45,678 nt of DNA from VBAS01 sp035318985 (GCA_035318985.1 DATHDP010000053.1:1-45678), one strand, 5' to 3'; shown: positions 16,669 to 25,801, counted from the first letter of the stretch. A program made the numbers and translations. Notes: generated by a model from the letters alone, not told the origin.

Positions 16669-17133
16669 CTATTTTCTTTTATAAATAACAGCCCAATAGT
16701 CGCTCCATCTCTTTATTACTTGTTCCTCTGAGTTCCCGGTATCATAAATTGGAGAAAGCATCGGAATGACCCGTTCCACTTTTACTAAAACAATATTGTT
16801 GATAGTATGCTTTGAACCAGCCTCTTTATAAAAAGAAACTATTTCTTCAAACAACTCTCCTTCTGAAAGAATTTTTCCAATTCCTTTGAAACGAAATCCT
16901 TTTCTTAAAAAAATATCTACTATATTAATTTCAATAGATGGATTAACGAGGAGATTAGTAACTGTCCCCGGGGAATGAATGTCGGCAAATACCAAATGAT
17001 CGTCGTCCCAAACTGTAGTGGTGCCTTTTGGAGAAAGATTAGGAGTGCCATCAGGACAAACGGTAGCAACAAAACCAAGTTTTGTTTGCTTTACAAATTC
17101 TTTGATCTCTTGATTTAGTACTCCCATAGCCAT
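16669..17133 (-). CDS. Pyridoxamine 5'-phosphate oxidase-like FMN-binding protein
   Basis: A 154-residue split-barrel flavoprotein of the PNPOx-like family. The N-terminal pattern KQTKLGFVATVCPDGTPNLSP, followed by DDDHLVFADIHSPGTVTNLL, is the usual FMN-binding half, and RFKGIGKILSEGELF continues the barrel. Members reduce diverse small molecules or bind F420/FMN; the specific substrate is unknown, and true vitamin B6 synthesis is unlikely given the short length. Two adjacent ATGs (17133 and 17127) are possible starts. It lies 21 bp downstream of a lipoprotein gene on the same strand. Confidence 0.8.
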   Translation of the reverse strand: MAMGVLNQEIKEFVKQTKLGFVATVCPDGTPNLSPKGTTTVWDDDHLVFADIHSPGTVTNLLVNPSIEINIVDIFLRKGFRFKGIGKILSEGELFEEIVSFYKEAGSKHTINNIVLVKVERVIPMLSPIYDTGNSEEQVIKRWSDYWAVIYKRK

Positions 17134-17154
17134 TTATCATTTAATAATTATCCC

Positions 17155-17655
17155 TTAGCTATGTTTTTTTAATGTATCTATAATTATTGGCACAGGTGTA
17201 ATTTTATGAGATGACTGATCATAATCGGCCTCCACTTCGTAGTGATATATATATCTACTAATTTGTGGAGGCGGGAATATCATAATAATGTTGACTCTGC
17301 GAACTTTGAGTATCGTATCATGTCCCTTGAAGATAGGAATGCTTATTAGGAGACGTTCAAAGTTATTATGAGGATCATATTTAATGATCCATTTGTCTTT
17401 CGGAGGAAGTCCAAACTTGTTAATGAACTCGTAAGCCCGATTGACCTCAATTTCTCTTGCTTCTTTGTCATCGATCTTGTCATCTGTGTCCGGATATGTG
17501 TAATCAAGTATTTTGTCTGGAGTATTATTTTTTAAGCATTCCACGAATTTCTCAGCAGTTTTAATTCTGGATTCAACGAACGGATCTTTTTCTTTACAAG
17601 AGACAAATAATTTCAGAACAAATAAAAAGATAATTGTTTTATGAAAAAAATTCAT
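17155..17655 (-). CDS. Small lipoprotein, unknown function
   Basis: A lipoprotein of about 166 residues. MNFFHKTIIFLFVLKLFVSC is a signal peptide ending in the lipobox Cys, followed by KEKDPF. Four further codons upstream (ATG 17667) are also open, but the shorter start gives a more usual signal length. The mature region is charged, with no recognisable domain. Segments such as RAYEFINKFGLPPKDKWIIKYD suggest a small mixed fold. It is probably cotranscribed with the flavoprotein gene 21 bp downstream. Confidence 0.65.
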   Translation of the reverse strand: MNFFHKTIIFLFVLKLFVSCKEKDPFVESRIKTAEKFVECLKNNTPDKILDYTYPDTDDKIDDKEAREIEVNRAYEFINKFGLPPKDKWIIKYDPHNNFERLLISIPIFKGHDTILKVRRVNIIMIFPPPQISRYIYHYEVEADYDQSSHKITPVPIIIDTLKKHS

Positions 17656-17752
17656 GTTAAGAAGCATACAATGTACGATTTATTTTGAGCTCTTATTCCA
17701 AATTTAATTCATTCTCCATGAAAATTAGAAAAGCAATATACCTTTCCTTGTT

Positions 17753-17805
17753 GAATAGAATTGTTGCAGTAAAAGAGTGCGACGCAACAACAGCTTTATA
17801 GTAGC
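17753..17805 (-). repeat. TTGTTGCGTCGCAC repeat, copy B
   Basis: Read on the minus strand it contains GCTACTATAAAGCTG, TTGTTGCGTCGCACTCTTTT and ACTGCAACAATTCTATTC. It shares the core with copies A (10357-10400) and C (30738-30793), and the 3' part AATTCTATTC only with copy C. It sits just past the 3' end of the TonB-receptor gene. Confidence 0.75.
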
Positions 17806-17820
17806 AATGCAGCCGGCTAA

Positions 17821-20202
17821 CTAAAATTTAAAATTCCATGTAACAGCAGGGAGTACCGGGAAAAGAGAAACCTGTCTTGCTTCTATTTTTAATGTACCGT
17901 TAATCGGGCTGCCAGTTTGATCGAAATAAATAAAATATGGATTGTAGCGACAATAAGCATTGTAAATACTAAACACCCAACTGCTTTGCAATTTCTTTTT
18001 CTTTTTTGGAACAGGAGTATAAGTAGCCGAAAGATCAAGACGATGATAGGGATCGAGCCGATACTGATTCACTTTGCTGAATTCCTGTGTCAACACTCCT
18101 TCAATGATATAAAATCTCTCTGGCATTGTTGTGGCAGCACCGGTTCCATAAACAAACACAGCTCCAAATCTCCATTTTTTTCCGGGGTCATAGTTAACAA
18201 CAATACTCATATCATGACGACGATCATAACGTGCAGGAAATTTCTCACCGTTATTTAGTTGTTGAAATTTTCGATATGTCCAGGAAAGTGTATAACCGAT
18301 CCATCCATTCAACTTGCCTCTTGTTTTATTAATAAAAAACTCGGCGCCATAACTCCAGCCATCACCAAAAACAAATTCCTCTTCGGGATCTTTTAATGAT
18401 GGTGTATAACCTTCGGAGTATTCGACCTGGTTTTGCATCTGTTTATAATAAATCTCTACTGATGTCTCATACTTATTCTGTGCAAAATTTTTAAATAACC
18501 CTGCCGTGTATTGCCAGCTTATCTGTGGTTTTACAATATATGTACTCGGCACCCATAGATCGGTAGGCAATGTGCTACCGGCATTACTAACTAAATGGAT
18601 GTACTGATAATTGCGATTCACCGCAGCCTTGATGGATGTTTCATCATTCAATGCATAACGAATTGTGATTCGTGGCTCAAAGCCGCCATAGGTTTTTACA
18701 GGCTCAAAGCTTTTATATACGGTACTGTCCAGTTTATTCCCATCAACATCTCTTACATATTTTGTATACGGGCCGATCTGTGTGAAAGTGCTATAGCGAA
18801 TACCATAATTGATCTTTATTTTATCACTGATCTCCCAATCATCCTGCACATATACAGCATACTCACTTGCATATTTTTCAGTTTCATTATTGGGTTCAAA
18901 GATCACGGAGTCCTGTTTACCAGAGAGAATATTGGGAATGAATTTGTGGTAAGTGTATAACCCGCCAAATTTTATCTTATGCTGTGGCAAAGGATAATAA
19001 TCAAAATCAGTTTTCAGGTTGAGATCACGGATACCTGATGCAAGTGAGAGTTCAAAATTATTTTGCGCTGCTGCGAACTTGAATTTATAATTATTATAAA
19101 CAGCAGTAGTGTTTGCAAATAAACGTTTATTAAAGACATGGTTCCATCTTAATGATGCCGTACTGTTTCCCCAGGGAATATTTGAGCGAAACGAACGTGC
19201 TACATTATTAAAATCAAAAACATCTCTTCCGAAATAACCGCTGAGATACAAGCGATCCTTTTCAGTGAACTTATAATTCACTTTTGCATTCAGATCATAA
19301 AAGTAATAGCCGGAGCCATAAAAATCACTTGTCTTTTTAACAAAGGGCTTTACAATTGCATCTATATATGTTCTTCTTGCAGAAACGATGAAGGAAGCTT
19401 TGTCTTTTTTTATCGGGCCCTGTATTGAAAGCCGTGATGCGATAAGTCCTATCCCGCCTTCCACCTGGAACTTATTAATGTTACCATCTTTCATTGCCAC
19501 ATCAAGCACCGAAGAAAGACGACCGCCATATTGTGCAGGCATTCCTCCTTTGATCAATGAAGTATTTTTTATCGCATCAGAATTAAAAATGGAGAAAAAC
19601 CCGAACAGATGACCGGTATTATAAACCACTGCATCATCAAGCATTATAAGATTTTGATCCGGCCCGCCGCCACGAACATAAAAACCTGCATTGCCCTCAC
19701 CTGCATTTCTTACTCCGGGTAATAATTGAATTGCTTTTAAAATATCCACTTCACCCATAAAGGCCGGAATATTTTTTATTCGTTCGATCGAAAGATCAAT
19801 TTTTCCCATCTCCGCATTCTTCACATTTGCATCACGTCGGCGGTTTGCATAAACAATCACTTCAGTATTGAGTGCAGATCTTGGAAGCAGGTCAAAATTG
19901 AAAGTTTTGTCAGCATCGAAATGAAATTCTAACGTTTTTTGTGTATAAGAAACATGAGAGATACTGATATTATAAGTTCCCGAATCAAGGGTAATGGAAT
20001 AAAAACCGTATTGATTACTTGTGACTCCTTTACCCTGGCCGTTTATTGTAATGGTGGCGCCGATGATCAGTTCACCGGAAAGACTATCACGGACATAACC
20101 GTTGAGTGTAATCCGTCTGCCGAATGCTGTGCCTTGCTTGTTTTGTGAAAAAACAAGCAAAGGAATTAAGGCGAATAAAATAACTACCGTTTTCTTAAGC
20201 AT
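17821..20202 (-). CDS. TonB-dependent receptor with carboxypeptidase-regulatory-like domain
   Basis: An outer-membrane active transporter of about 793 residues. MLKKTVVILFALIPLLVFSQ is the signal peptide, so ATG 20202 is the start. Then comes a CarboxypepD_reg-like beta-sandwich (ITLNGYVRDSLSGELIIGATI), the plug domain (VDILKAIQLLPGVRNAGEGNAGFYVRGGGPDQNLIMLDDAVVYN) and a 22-strand-type barrel ending in Phe (AVTWNFKF). No SusD-like partner follows, so it is not a standard starch-utilisation pair. It lies 19 bp downstream of a DUF3347 gene, which hints at metal uptake, but the ligand is unknown. Confidence 0.93.
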   Translation of the reverse strand: MLKKTVVILFALIPLLVFSQNKQGTAFGRRITLNGYVRDSLSGELIIGATITINGQGKGVTSNQYGFYSITLDSGTYNISISHVSYTQKTLEFHFDADKTFNFDLLPRSALNTEVIVYANRRRDANVKNAEMGKIDLSIERIKNIPAFMGEVDILKAIQLLPGVRNAGEGNAGFYVRGGGPDQNLIMLDDAVVYNTGHLFGFFSIFNSDAIKNTSLIKGGMPAQYGGRLSSVLDVAMKDGNINKFQVEGGIGLIASRLSIQGPIKKDKASFIVSARRTYIDAIVKPFVKKTSDFYGSGYYFYDLNAKVNYKFTEKDRLYLSGYFGRDVFDFNNVARSFRSNIPWGNSTASLRWNHVFNKRLFANTTAVYNNYKFKFAAAQNNFELSLASGIRDLNLKTDFDYYPLPQHKIKFGGLYTYHKFIPNILSGKQDSVIFEPNNETEKYASEYAVYVQDDWEISDKIKINYGIRYSTFTQIGPYTKYVRDVDGNKLDSTVYKSFEPVKTYGGFEPRITIRYALNDETSIKAAVNRNYQYIHLVSNAGSTLPTDLWVPSTYIVKPQISWQYTAGLFKNFAQNKYETSVEIYYKQMQNQVEYSEGYTPSLKDPEEEFVFGDGWSYGAEFFINKTRGKLNGWIGYTLSWTYRKFQQLNNGEKFPARYDRRHDMSIVVNYDPGKKWRFGAVFVYGTGAATTMPERFYIIEGVLTQEFSKVNQYRLDPYHRLDLSATYTPVPKKKKKLQSSWVFSIYNAYCRYNPYFIYFDQTGSPINGTLKIEARQVSLFPVLPAVTWNFKF

Positions 20203-20221
20203 AGATCCATTAACAAATGAA

Positions 20222-20845
20222 TTATTTTCGGGGTATCGAATCTCTCGTTGTGCCACATGTCAACATCGCTTTTCCATATTTCGGATCATGCAGGCCCAGG
20301 TAAGGATTGCGGCGGTTCTTTGTTTCACTATTTGCACTTAACCAAAATGCAGACGATTCATGGTTATTCAGCGCCATCGGGCATTCCTGGTAAAAAACTT
20401 TTGCTTCATCATATTTTACGATACGCAACATGTCAAACAACTGTTGCGATAACATATTAAGATCTTCTCTTCTTTCATAAAGCGATGTATCTGCCTGCAT
20501 ACCACCGATCTCTGCCTTTATCGATTCCCATTGACTTTGAACAGTTGGATAGATGGCCGAATCTTTTTCCATTTCCTGTATCCGAAGACTATCTACAGAA
20601 GTTTTAAGTTCAGCTAAGGATGTATTGATCTTTACAGTATCCCAATTCACAAAAGATTCGGTAAGGGTATAATAGGAATCCAACGCTTTGCTCATTGATT
20701 CATTAAAGCTATTGCTATGCTTACTTACAGTCAATCCTTCTGGTTTTGGGCCGGAAGGCTTATCCTTTCCTTTAAATAATCCAAAATACCAGGCACCGAC
20801 CAATGCAATTACCAGAATAGCACCCACCAGGAGAAATTTCTTCAT
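20222..20845 (-). CDS. DUF3347 domain protein, membrane-anchored
   Basis: A protein of about 207 residues with an N-terminal membrane anchor (MKKFLLVGAILVIALVGAWYF). The C-terminal half fits DUF3347, a domain seen in Bacteroidota copper-handling and efflux proteins: VFYQECPMALNN, then AFWLSANSE, NPYLGL and MLTCGTT. The Cys/Met-containing ECPMA and MLTCG motifs are plausible copper ligands (inference). ATG 20845 is preferred over a longer frame, because a good promoter lies just upstream. It is the first gene of a likely two-gene operon with the TonB receptor 19 bp downstream. Confidence 0.8.
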   Translation of the reverse strand: MKKFLLVGAILVIALVGAWYFGLFKGKDKPSGPKPEGLTVSKHSNSFNESMSKALDSYYTLTESFVNWDTVKINTSLAELKTSVDSLRIQEMEKDSAIYPTVQSQWESIKAEIGGMQADTSLYERREDLNMLSQQLFDMLRIVKYDEAKVFYQECPMALNNHESSAFWLSANSETKNRRNPYLGLHDPKYGKAMLTCGTTRDSIPRK

Positions 20846-20862
20846 AAGGAGAAAAATTTTGT

Positions 20863-20893
20863 CAAAGGTAACCACGGAAGATTTGAATACAAG
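20863..20893 (-). promoter_or_regulatory. Bacteroidota-type promoter for the DUF3347/TonB-receptor operon
   Basis: On the minus strand CTTG (20893-20890) is followed after 19 bases by TACCTTTG (20870-20863), matching the TTG-N19-TAnnTTTG consensus. It lies 17 bp before ATG 20845. This is the best -33/-7 pair I found in the window. Confidence 0.6.
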
Positions 20894-20935
20894 AAATTCA
20901 TTGATTTCAACAAAATTTTAATGGCCTTTTATAGC

Positions 20936-20943
20936 TAAATTTG
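20936..20943 (+). promoter_or_regulatory. Candidate -7 box upstream of the ABC-F gene
   Basis: TAAATTTG matches TAnnTTTG, 17 bp before ATG 20961. The -33 element is not evident. It is divergent from the DUF3347 promoter about 43 bp away. Confidence 0.45.
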
Positions 20944-20960
20944 CGCCTCATAAATAAATT

Positions 20961-22943
20961 ATGCTCGCAGGACTTACTAACGTGACTTTTGAATTTGGCT
21001 CCCGTGCTTTGATGGAGGATGCTACCTGGCATATACAACCGGGTGAAAGAATTGGCTTGATCGGGTATAACGGTACCGGTAAATCAACAATACTCAAACT
21101 TTTTGTTGGCGAATATTTGCCATCAGCAGGAACAGTTGAAAAAAGCAAGGGTACTTCAATCGGTTATTTGCACCAGGATCTTTTAAGTTTTGATACCAAT
21201 GATTCCATTTTTGAAGTAGCACTCAGTGCATTCGAAAGAGTGCAGCAGTTGGAAAAAGAAATTGAGATCCTTGGACATGAATTGGAGAAAACAGGGGATG
21301 AGAAAACATTACATGATTACACCGATAGATTGCATGAATTAGAAACACTCGATGGTTATAATATTCATCACAAGACAGAAGAAATATTACAAGGTCTTGG
21401 TTTTGCTAATGCAGATCTGAAAAGACCTTATAAAGAATTCAGTGGCGGATGGAGAATGAGAGTGTTGTTGGCTAAAATGATCTTACAGCAACCTGACCTG
21501 TTATTAATGGATGAACCCACGAACCATCTTGATCTTCCTTCCATCGAATGGCTGGAAAAATATTTGCTGAATTATCCTGGTTCAGTTGTTATCGTAAGTC
21601 ACGATAAATATTTCCTGAACAGAATGGTTACAAAAATTGTAGAGCTTTACCAACAGCAGCTTCATATTTACTCCGGGAATTATGATTATTATGAAAGAGA
21701 GAAAGCAACCCGCATGGAGCTTATGCAAAAAGCTTTTGAAAATCAACAGGATTATATACGCCAGAATGAAAGACTTGTAGAACGTTTCCGTGCAAAAGCT
21801 AGTAAAGCTGCAATGGCACAAAGTCTTATTAAAAAATTGGACAAACTTGAACGCATCGAGGAACCTGAAATAGAAAGACCCAATATCAGGATCAATTTCC
21901 GTCTTGATAAAACTCCCGGCAAAGTTTTGGTTGAATTAAATCATATTACAAAGAAGTTTGGTGAAAACGTGATCGTAAAAAATTCTTCTGCAGAAATAGA
22001 ACGTGGAGATAAGATCGCATTGATCGGTGCTAATGGAAAAGGCAAATCAACATTGCTCCGCATTATTGCCGGCATCGAATCATTTGAAGGCACCAGAAAA
22101 TGGGGCCATAATATTGAAGAAAGTTTTTATGCACAGCACCAGTTAGAAGCATTGGATGTGAATCATACAGTGATCGATGAAATGATGCAGGCCGGTAGCC
22201 AGAAAACGGAGCTTGAACTAAGAACGCTGCTTGGTTGTTTTCTTTTCAGCGGTGATGATGTAGAAAAGAAAATAAAAGTATTGAGTGGTGGTGAAAAAGC
22301 AAGAGTGGCATTGGCAAAAACAATTATCAGCAAGGCCAACTTCCTTTTGCTTGATGAGCCAACCAATCACCTTGACATGCATAGTTGTGATCTGCTGATC
22401 GAATCATTGAATAAATATGAGGGAACATTTGTTTTAGTAAGTCACGACCGGTATTTCGTTTCTAAAACTGCCAATAAGATCTGGGAAATTGTAGATCATG
22501 AAATAAAAGAATTTAAAGGTGGATATGAAGAGTATGTAGCATGGAAAGAAAGAATGGCGAAAGCAAGTTCGGAATCCAAAGTTCAGAGTCGGGAGTCAAA
22601 GAAGTCAATCCAATTAGAAAAATCAAATACGAAGCAAGAATCAAAACCTCAAAAATCCAACAACAATCCTCAACCGATTGCACCAATAAATAAAGAACAT
22701 AAAAAAGAACTTCAGAAACAACAAAGGATCTTTCAGCAACTGGAAGAAAAAGTAGCTGTGCTAACAAAACAAAAAAATGAATTAGAAGCAGCACTAACTG
22801 ATCCTTCCACTTATTCGGATAAGCAAAAATTTATACAAGCTGAAACAGCATACAATAAAGCCGCTGCAGATCTTAAACAATTGAACAAAGAGTACGAACA
22901 GGTATTTGAAAAAATTGTTGCCTTAGAAGAAAAACAAAATTAA
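20961..22943 (+). CDS. ABC-F family ATPase (Uup-like)
   Basis: A 660-residue soluble protein with two ABC ATPase domains and no membrane segments, typical of ABC-F proteins that act on the ribosome. Domain 1 has Walker A GYNGTGKST, signature FSGGWRMRV and Walker B LLLMDEPTNHLD. An inter-domain linker follows (EREKATRMELMQKAFENQQ and onward). Domain 2 has GANGKGKST, LSGGEKARVALA and FLLLDEPTNHLD. The C-terminus is a coiled coil (about residues 570-660), as in Uup. The stretch just before it (SESKVQSRESKKS) is encoded by a dispersed repeat. Translation rescue, DNA-related or resistance roles are all known in the family. Confidence 0.93.
   Translation: MLAGLTNVTFEFGSRALMEDATWHIQPGERIGLIGYNGTGKSTILKLFVGEYLPSAGTVEKSKGTSIGYLHQDLLSFDTNDSIFEVALSAFERVQQLEKEIEILGHELEKTGDEKTLHDYTDRLHELETLDGYNIHHKTEEILQGLGFANADLKRPYKEFSGGWRMRVLLAKMILQQPDLLLMDEPTNHLDLPSIEWLEKYLLNYPGSVVIVSHDKYFLNRMVTKIVELYQQQLHIYSGNYDYYEREKATRMELMQKAFENQQDYIRQNERLVERFRAKASKAAMAQSLIKKLDKLERIEEPEIERPNIRINFRLDKTPGKVLVELNHITKKFGENVIVKNSSAEIERGDKIALIGANGKGKSTLLRIIAGIESFEGTRKWGHNIEESFYAQHQLEALDVNHTVIDEMMQAGSQKTELELRTLLGCFLFSGDDVEKKIKVLSGGEKARVALAKTIISKANFLLLDEPTNHLDMHSCDLLIESLNKYEGTFVLVSHDRYFVSKTANKIWEIVDHEIKEFKGGYEEYVAWKERMAKASSESKVQSRESKKSIQLEKSNTKQESKPQKSNNNPQPIAPINKEHKKELQKQQRIFQQLEEKVAVLTKQKNELEAALTDPSTYSDKQKFIQAETAYNKAAADLKQLNKEYEQVFEKIVALEEKQN
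22571..22606 (+). repeat. AGTCGGGAGT-type repeat inside the ABC-F gene
   Basis: The tract containing AGAGTCGGGAGTCAAAG encodes ESKVQSRESKKS in the flexible linker before the C-terminal coiled coil. It is related to the AGTCAGG repeat at 14384-14414 and keeps the reading frame. Confidence 0.6.
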
Positions 22944-23005
22944 CGGTTCAGGTTTTCGGGATGAATGTGTAAAGTTTGTAACTTTTGGTTTCAAAAGCTT
23001 CCTGC

Positions 23006-24748
23006 ATGAAACCCCATCTTTTCCTTTCAGCATTTGTTTTATCAGCTGTTATTTTATTCGCCTTTCGTTTTAATGAAAAACAAAAACGATCTGCTACTTC
23101 ATTTAACCTTACTGAATTCAAAAAGAAAAATATTATTCGCTGCGGTCCTGATTGGGATAAATTAAAAGATTGGTTGGAAGAAACAGACATCCCTCCTATT
23201 CCCGGTGTGGGGATTTACAAATGGAAAATTTCTACAAAAAGTGATAGTGCCCAGTTCTACTTTAACCAGGGCATCAATATGTATTACAGCTTTCACATCA
23301 TTGAAGCAATGGCTTCATTTAAAAAAGCTGAAAAATTTGATGAGAATTCTCCTATGCTGCTTTGGGCACAGGCATTGACTTATGGGCCTAACATAAATGA
23401 TTTTGGATATACCGCATCACCCGAGGCATTATTAGCCAGTGGCAAAGCAATTGAATTTTCAGGACGATGCACAGAAAAGGAAACAGCTTTGATAAAAGCG
23501 CAACGGGTTCGTTATTCATATGATTCATCCCAAACAAGACCAATACTGAACCAACTTTATGTAGATGAAATGAAAGACGCCTATGAAAAATTTCCCGATG
23601 ATGCAGACGTCGCTACTTTGTATGCAGACGCCATGATGCTGCAGCATCCATGGGATCTTTGGAATATTGATGGCACTCCAAAACCATGGACTCCATTGAT
23701 AAGAGAAGTATTGGAAAAAGTATTGGCAAAAACTCCCAATCATCCCGGCGCTAATCACTATTATATTCATGTAATGGAGGCATCACCTTATGCGGGAAAA
23801 GCATTACCAAGTGCAATTCGTTTAGGTAAATTAAACCCTGGTCTTTCACACGTGGTACATATGCCTTCCCATATTTATTTACGTACCGGCTTATATCAAA
23901 AAGGTATTGATGTAAATATTAATGCAGTAAAAAGTTATAAAAAGTCTATCCCATTATACGCTCCTGTTACCGGTGCAGATTTTCTTTATATCATTCACAA
24001 CCTGCACATGAAAGCAAATAATGCAATGCTTGCGGGTAATTATAAAATTGCCAAAGCTGCTGCATTGGAAACAAGGGAAAGTGTATTGGTTGATTACCTT
24101 TCTCTGCCAGCACCGCTTGGTAATCTTGCGCAATACATTTATATGACACCGGTATTTAACCAGATCCGTTTTGGTAAATGGGATGAAATATTGAAAGAGC
24201 CTCAACCCGACAAATCACAAGTTTATAGAAATGTGTTGTATCATTTTGCAAGAGGCATCGCTTATTCAAGAAAACAAGATCGTGCAGCTGCTTCAAACGA
24301 GCTGGATGCAATGCGTGAATTTATGAAGGACAGTTCACTCTCTATCCCGATGAGTCCGTTTTCGGCACCTTCAGTTGGTGCGAATGTGGCAGAACAAATA
24401 TTACTCGGTATAATTCATGAAGACAAAAAGTTATTTGACGGTGCTGCCAGGCATTATAAAACAGCAGATTCCCTCGAAGCTAATATGGTATACAATGAAC
24501 CAAGAGATTGGTTGTTGAACCCAAAACATTATTTAGGCAATGCATACCTGCTGCAAAATGACGGAGTGAACGCTGAAAATATTTTTAGAAAAGATCTATT
24601 AAACAATAATGAGAACGGCTGGGCATTATATGGATTGTATAAAGCATTATTACTGCAAAAGAAAAATACCGAAGCCACAAAAGTTTTAGCACGATATAAA
24701 ACCGCATTCAGTAAAACCGACATAAAAATTACTTCCTCCGTGTATTGA
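23006..24748 (+). CDS. TPR-containing secreted or envelope protein
   Basis: A protein of about 580 residues built of helical repeats. MKPHLFLSAFVLSAVILFAF is a signal peptide or anchor, supporting ATG 23006 over an upstream TTG. TPR-like segments include SAQFYFNQGINMYYSFHIIEA / MASFKKAEKFDENSPM, and a last one near residues 530-570 (NAENIFRKDLLNNNENGWA). The central HPGANHYYIHVMEASPYAG and HVVHMPSHIYLRTGLY blocks are a conserved feature of a family of long TPR proteins of unknown function. No enzymatic site is claimed, although the several His residues could bind metal. It is monocistronic. Confidence 0.8.
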   Translation: MKPHLFLSAFVLSAVILFAFRFNEKQKRSATSFNLTEFKKKNIIRCGPDWDKLKDWLEETDIPPIPGVGIYKWKISTKSDSAQFYFNQGINMYYSFHIIEAMASFKKAEKFDENSPMLLWAQALTYGPNINDFGYTASPEALLASGKAIEFSGRCTEKETALIKAQRVRYSYDSSQTRPILNQLYVDEMKDAYEKFPDDADVATLYADAMMLQHPWDLWNIDGTPKPWTPLIREVLEKVLAKTPNHPGANHYYIHVMEASPYAGKALPSAIRLGKLNPGLSHVVHMPSHIYLRTGLYQKGIDVNINAVKSYKKSIPLYAPVTGADFLYIIHNLHMKANNAMLAGNYKIAKAAALETRESVLVDYLSLPAPLGNLAQYIYMTPVFNQIRFGKWDEILKEPQPDKSQVYRNVLYHFARGIAYSRKQDRAAASNELDAMREFMKDSSLSIPMSPFSAPSVGANVAEQILLGIIHEDKKLFDGAARHYKTADSLEANMVYNEPRDWLLNPKHYLGNAYLLQNDGVNAENIFRKDLLNNNENGWALYGLYKALLLQKKNTEATKVLARYKTAFSKTDIKITSSVY

Positions 24749-24910
24749 TTTGTTATTAACATTTCCCCTATTCACATGAGTAAATCTCATGATGGCACGA
24801 TTTTCAATAAATAAAAATTATCCATCATAAGAGTTCGATGCTATTAAAATATTACAAGTTTCAACTCCTTTACACCTAAGTTCATTTATCATTAATTAAA
24901 CAAATCAACT

Positions 24911-25405
24911 ATGCGCAAAAGAATTATGCTAATGCTTGCCGTTCCGGCACTTTTATTTGTTGTTTCAACTACATCATGTAATTCAAAAACATCAGATGCT
25001 GATGTTAAAACAGCTGTTGACAATGCAATTGCCGCAAACGCAGGTCCTTCAACAGTTTCAACAAGTGTGAATGATGGTGTTGTTACACTTTCAGGCGAAG
25101 TAAAAGATGAAGCAACAAAAACGGCCGCAGAAACGGCAGCAAGAGGTGTTAATGGTGTAAAATCCGTTACAAACAATTTATCTGTAACGCCTCCCCCAGC
25201 TACTGTAGTGATAACGGCTGACGATCCGCTTAAGGCAAGTGTAGATAACACAATTAAGGCTTATCCTGGTGTATCCGCTTCAATTCAGGACGGCATTGTT
25301 ACACTTACCGGTGAAATCAAACGAGCAGATCTTCAAAAACTAATGATGGATCTGAATACGCTTAAGCCAAAGAAAATCGATAATAAATTAACCATAAAAT
25401 CATAA
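24911..25405 (+). CDS. Lipoprotein with two BON domains
   Basis: A 164-residue lipoprotein. MRKRIMLMLAVPALLFVVSTTSC gives a lipobox Cys at residue 23. Two BON domains follow: residues about 30-90 (DADVKTAVDNAIAANAGPS, DGVVTLSGEVKDEA, GVKSVTNNLSV) and about 100-164 (DDPLKASVDNTIKAYPGVS, DGIVTLTGEIKRADLQ). BON domains bind phospholipids and help keep the envelope stable under osmotic stress. The next gene encodes a LysM protein with its own BON-like half. The stop codon overlaps a strong ribosome-binding site for that gene, so the pair forms an operon, probably for the envelope stress response (inference). Confidence 0.9.
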   Translation: MRKRIMLMLAVPALLFVVSTTSCNSKTSDADVKTAVDNAIAANAGPSTVSTSVNDGVVTLSGEVKDEATKTAAETAARGVNGVKSVTNNLSVTPPPATVVITADDPLKASVDNTIKAYPGVSASIQDGIVTLTGEIKRADLQKLMMDLNTLKPKKIDNKLTIKS

Positions 25406-25410
25406 GGAGG
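25404..25410 (+). promoter_or_regulatory. Strong Shine-Dalgarno AAGGAGG for the LysM gene
   Basis: AAGGAGG ends 5 bases before ATG 25416 and overlaps the TAA of the BON lipoprotein gene. Canonical Shine-Dalgarno sites like this are uncommon in Bacteroidota, and no other gene in this window that I checked has one as good. Confidence 0.75.
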
Positions 25411-25415
25411 CAACT

Positions 25416-25796
25416 ATGGCACTTAAAGAAAAATACAATGAGCTGATAAACGTTGCGAACGCATCCGGTGTAACCGGCTTGCAGGTAAGAGAGCAAGACA
25501 GAGTCCTTTACATTGATGGCGTAGCACCTTCAGAAGATGTAAAGAAAAAAATATGGGATGTTTACAATAGGATCGATCCCGATTATCGTGCAGGCGACGT
25601 GGTAATGAATATCAGTGTACCCCATACCGTTGGTGCATCACAGGAATATACCGTTGTAAAAGGCGATAGTCTTTCCAAGATCGGTAAAAAGTATGGTGTA
25701 AAATGGAAAGATATATATGAAGCAAATAAAGATAAAGTGAAAGACCCTGATCACATAGAACCCGGTTGGAAACTAAAGATCCCTCAAAGCAATTAG
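25416..25796 (+). CDS. LysM domain protein with N-terminal BON-like region
   Basis: A 126-residue protein. The C-terminal 50 residues are a LysM domain (EYTVVKGDSLSKIGKKYGV, WKDIYEANKDKVKDPDHIEPGWKLKIP), which binds peptidoglycan N-acetylglucosamine. The N-terminal 70 residues (VTGLQVREQDRVLYIDGVAPSED) resemble a BON domain, so the whole looks like a short version of the LysM/BON protein YgaU (Kbp). No signal peptide is visible, as in YgaU-type cytoplasmic potassium-binding proteins. It follows the BON lipoprotein gene by 10 bp and ends just before a bidirectional terminator. Confidence 0.87.
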   Translation: MALKEKYNELINVANASGVTGLQVREQDRVLYIDGVAPSEDVKKKIWDVYNRIDPDYRAGDVVMNISVPHTVGASQEYTVVKGDSLSKIGKKYGVKWKDIYEANKDKVKDPDHIEPGWKLKIPQSN

Positions 25797-25801
25797 AATG
25801 T

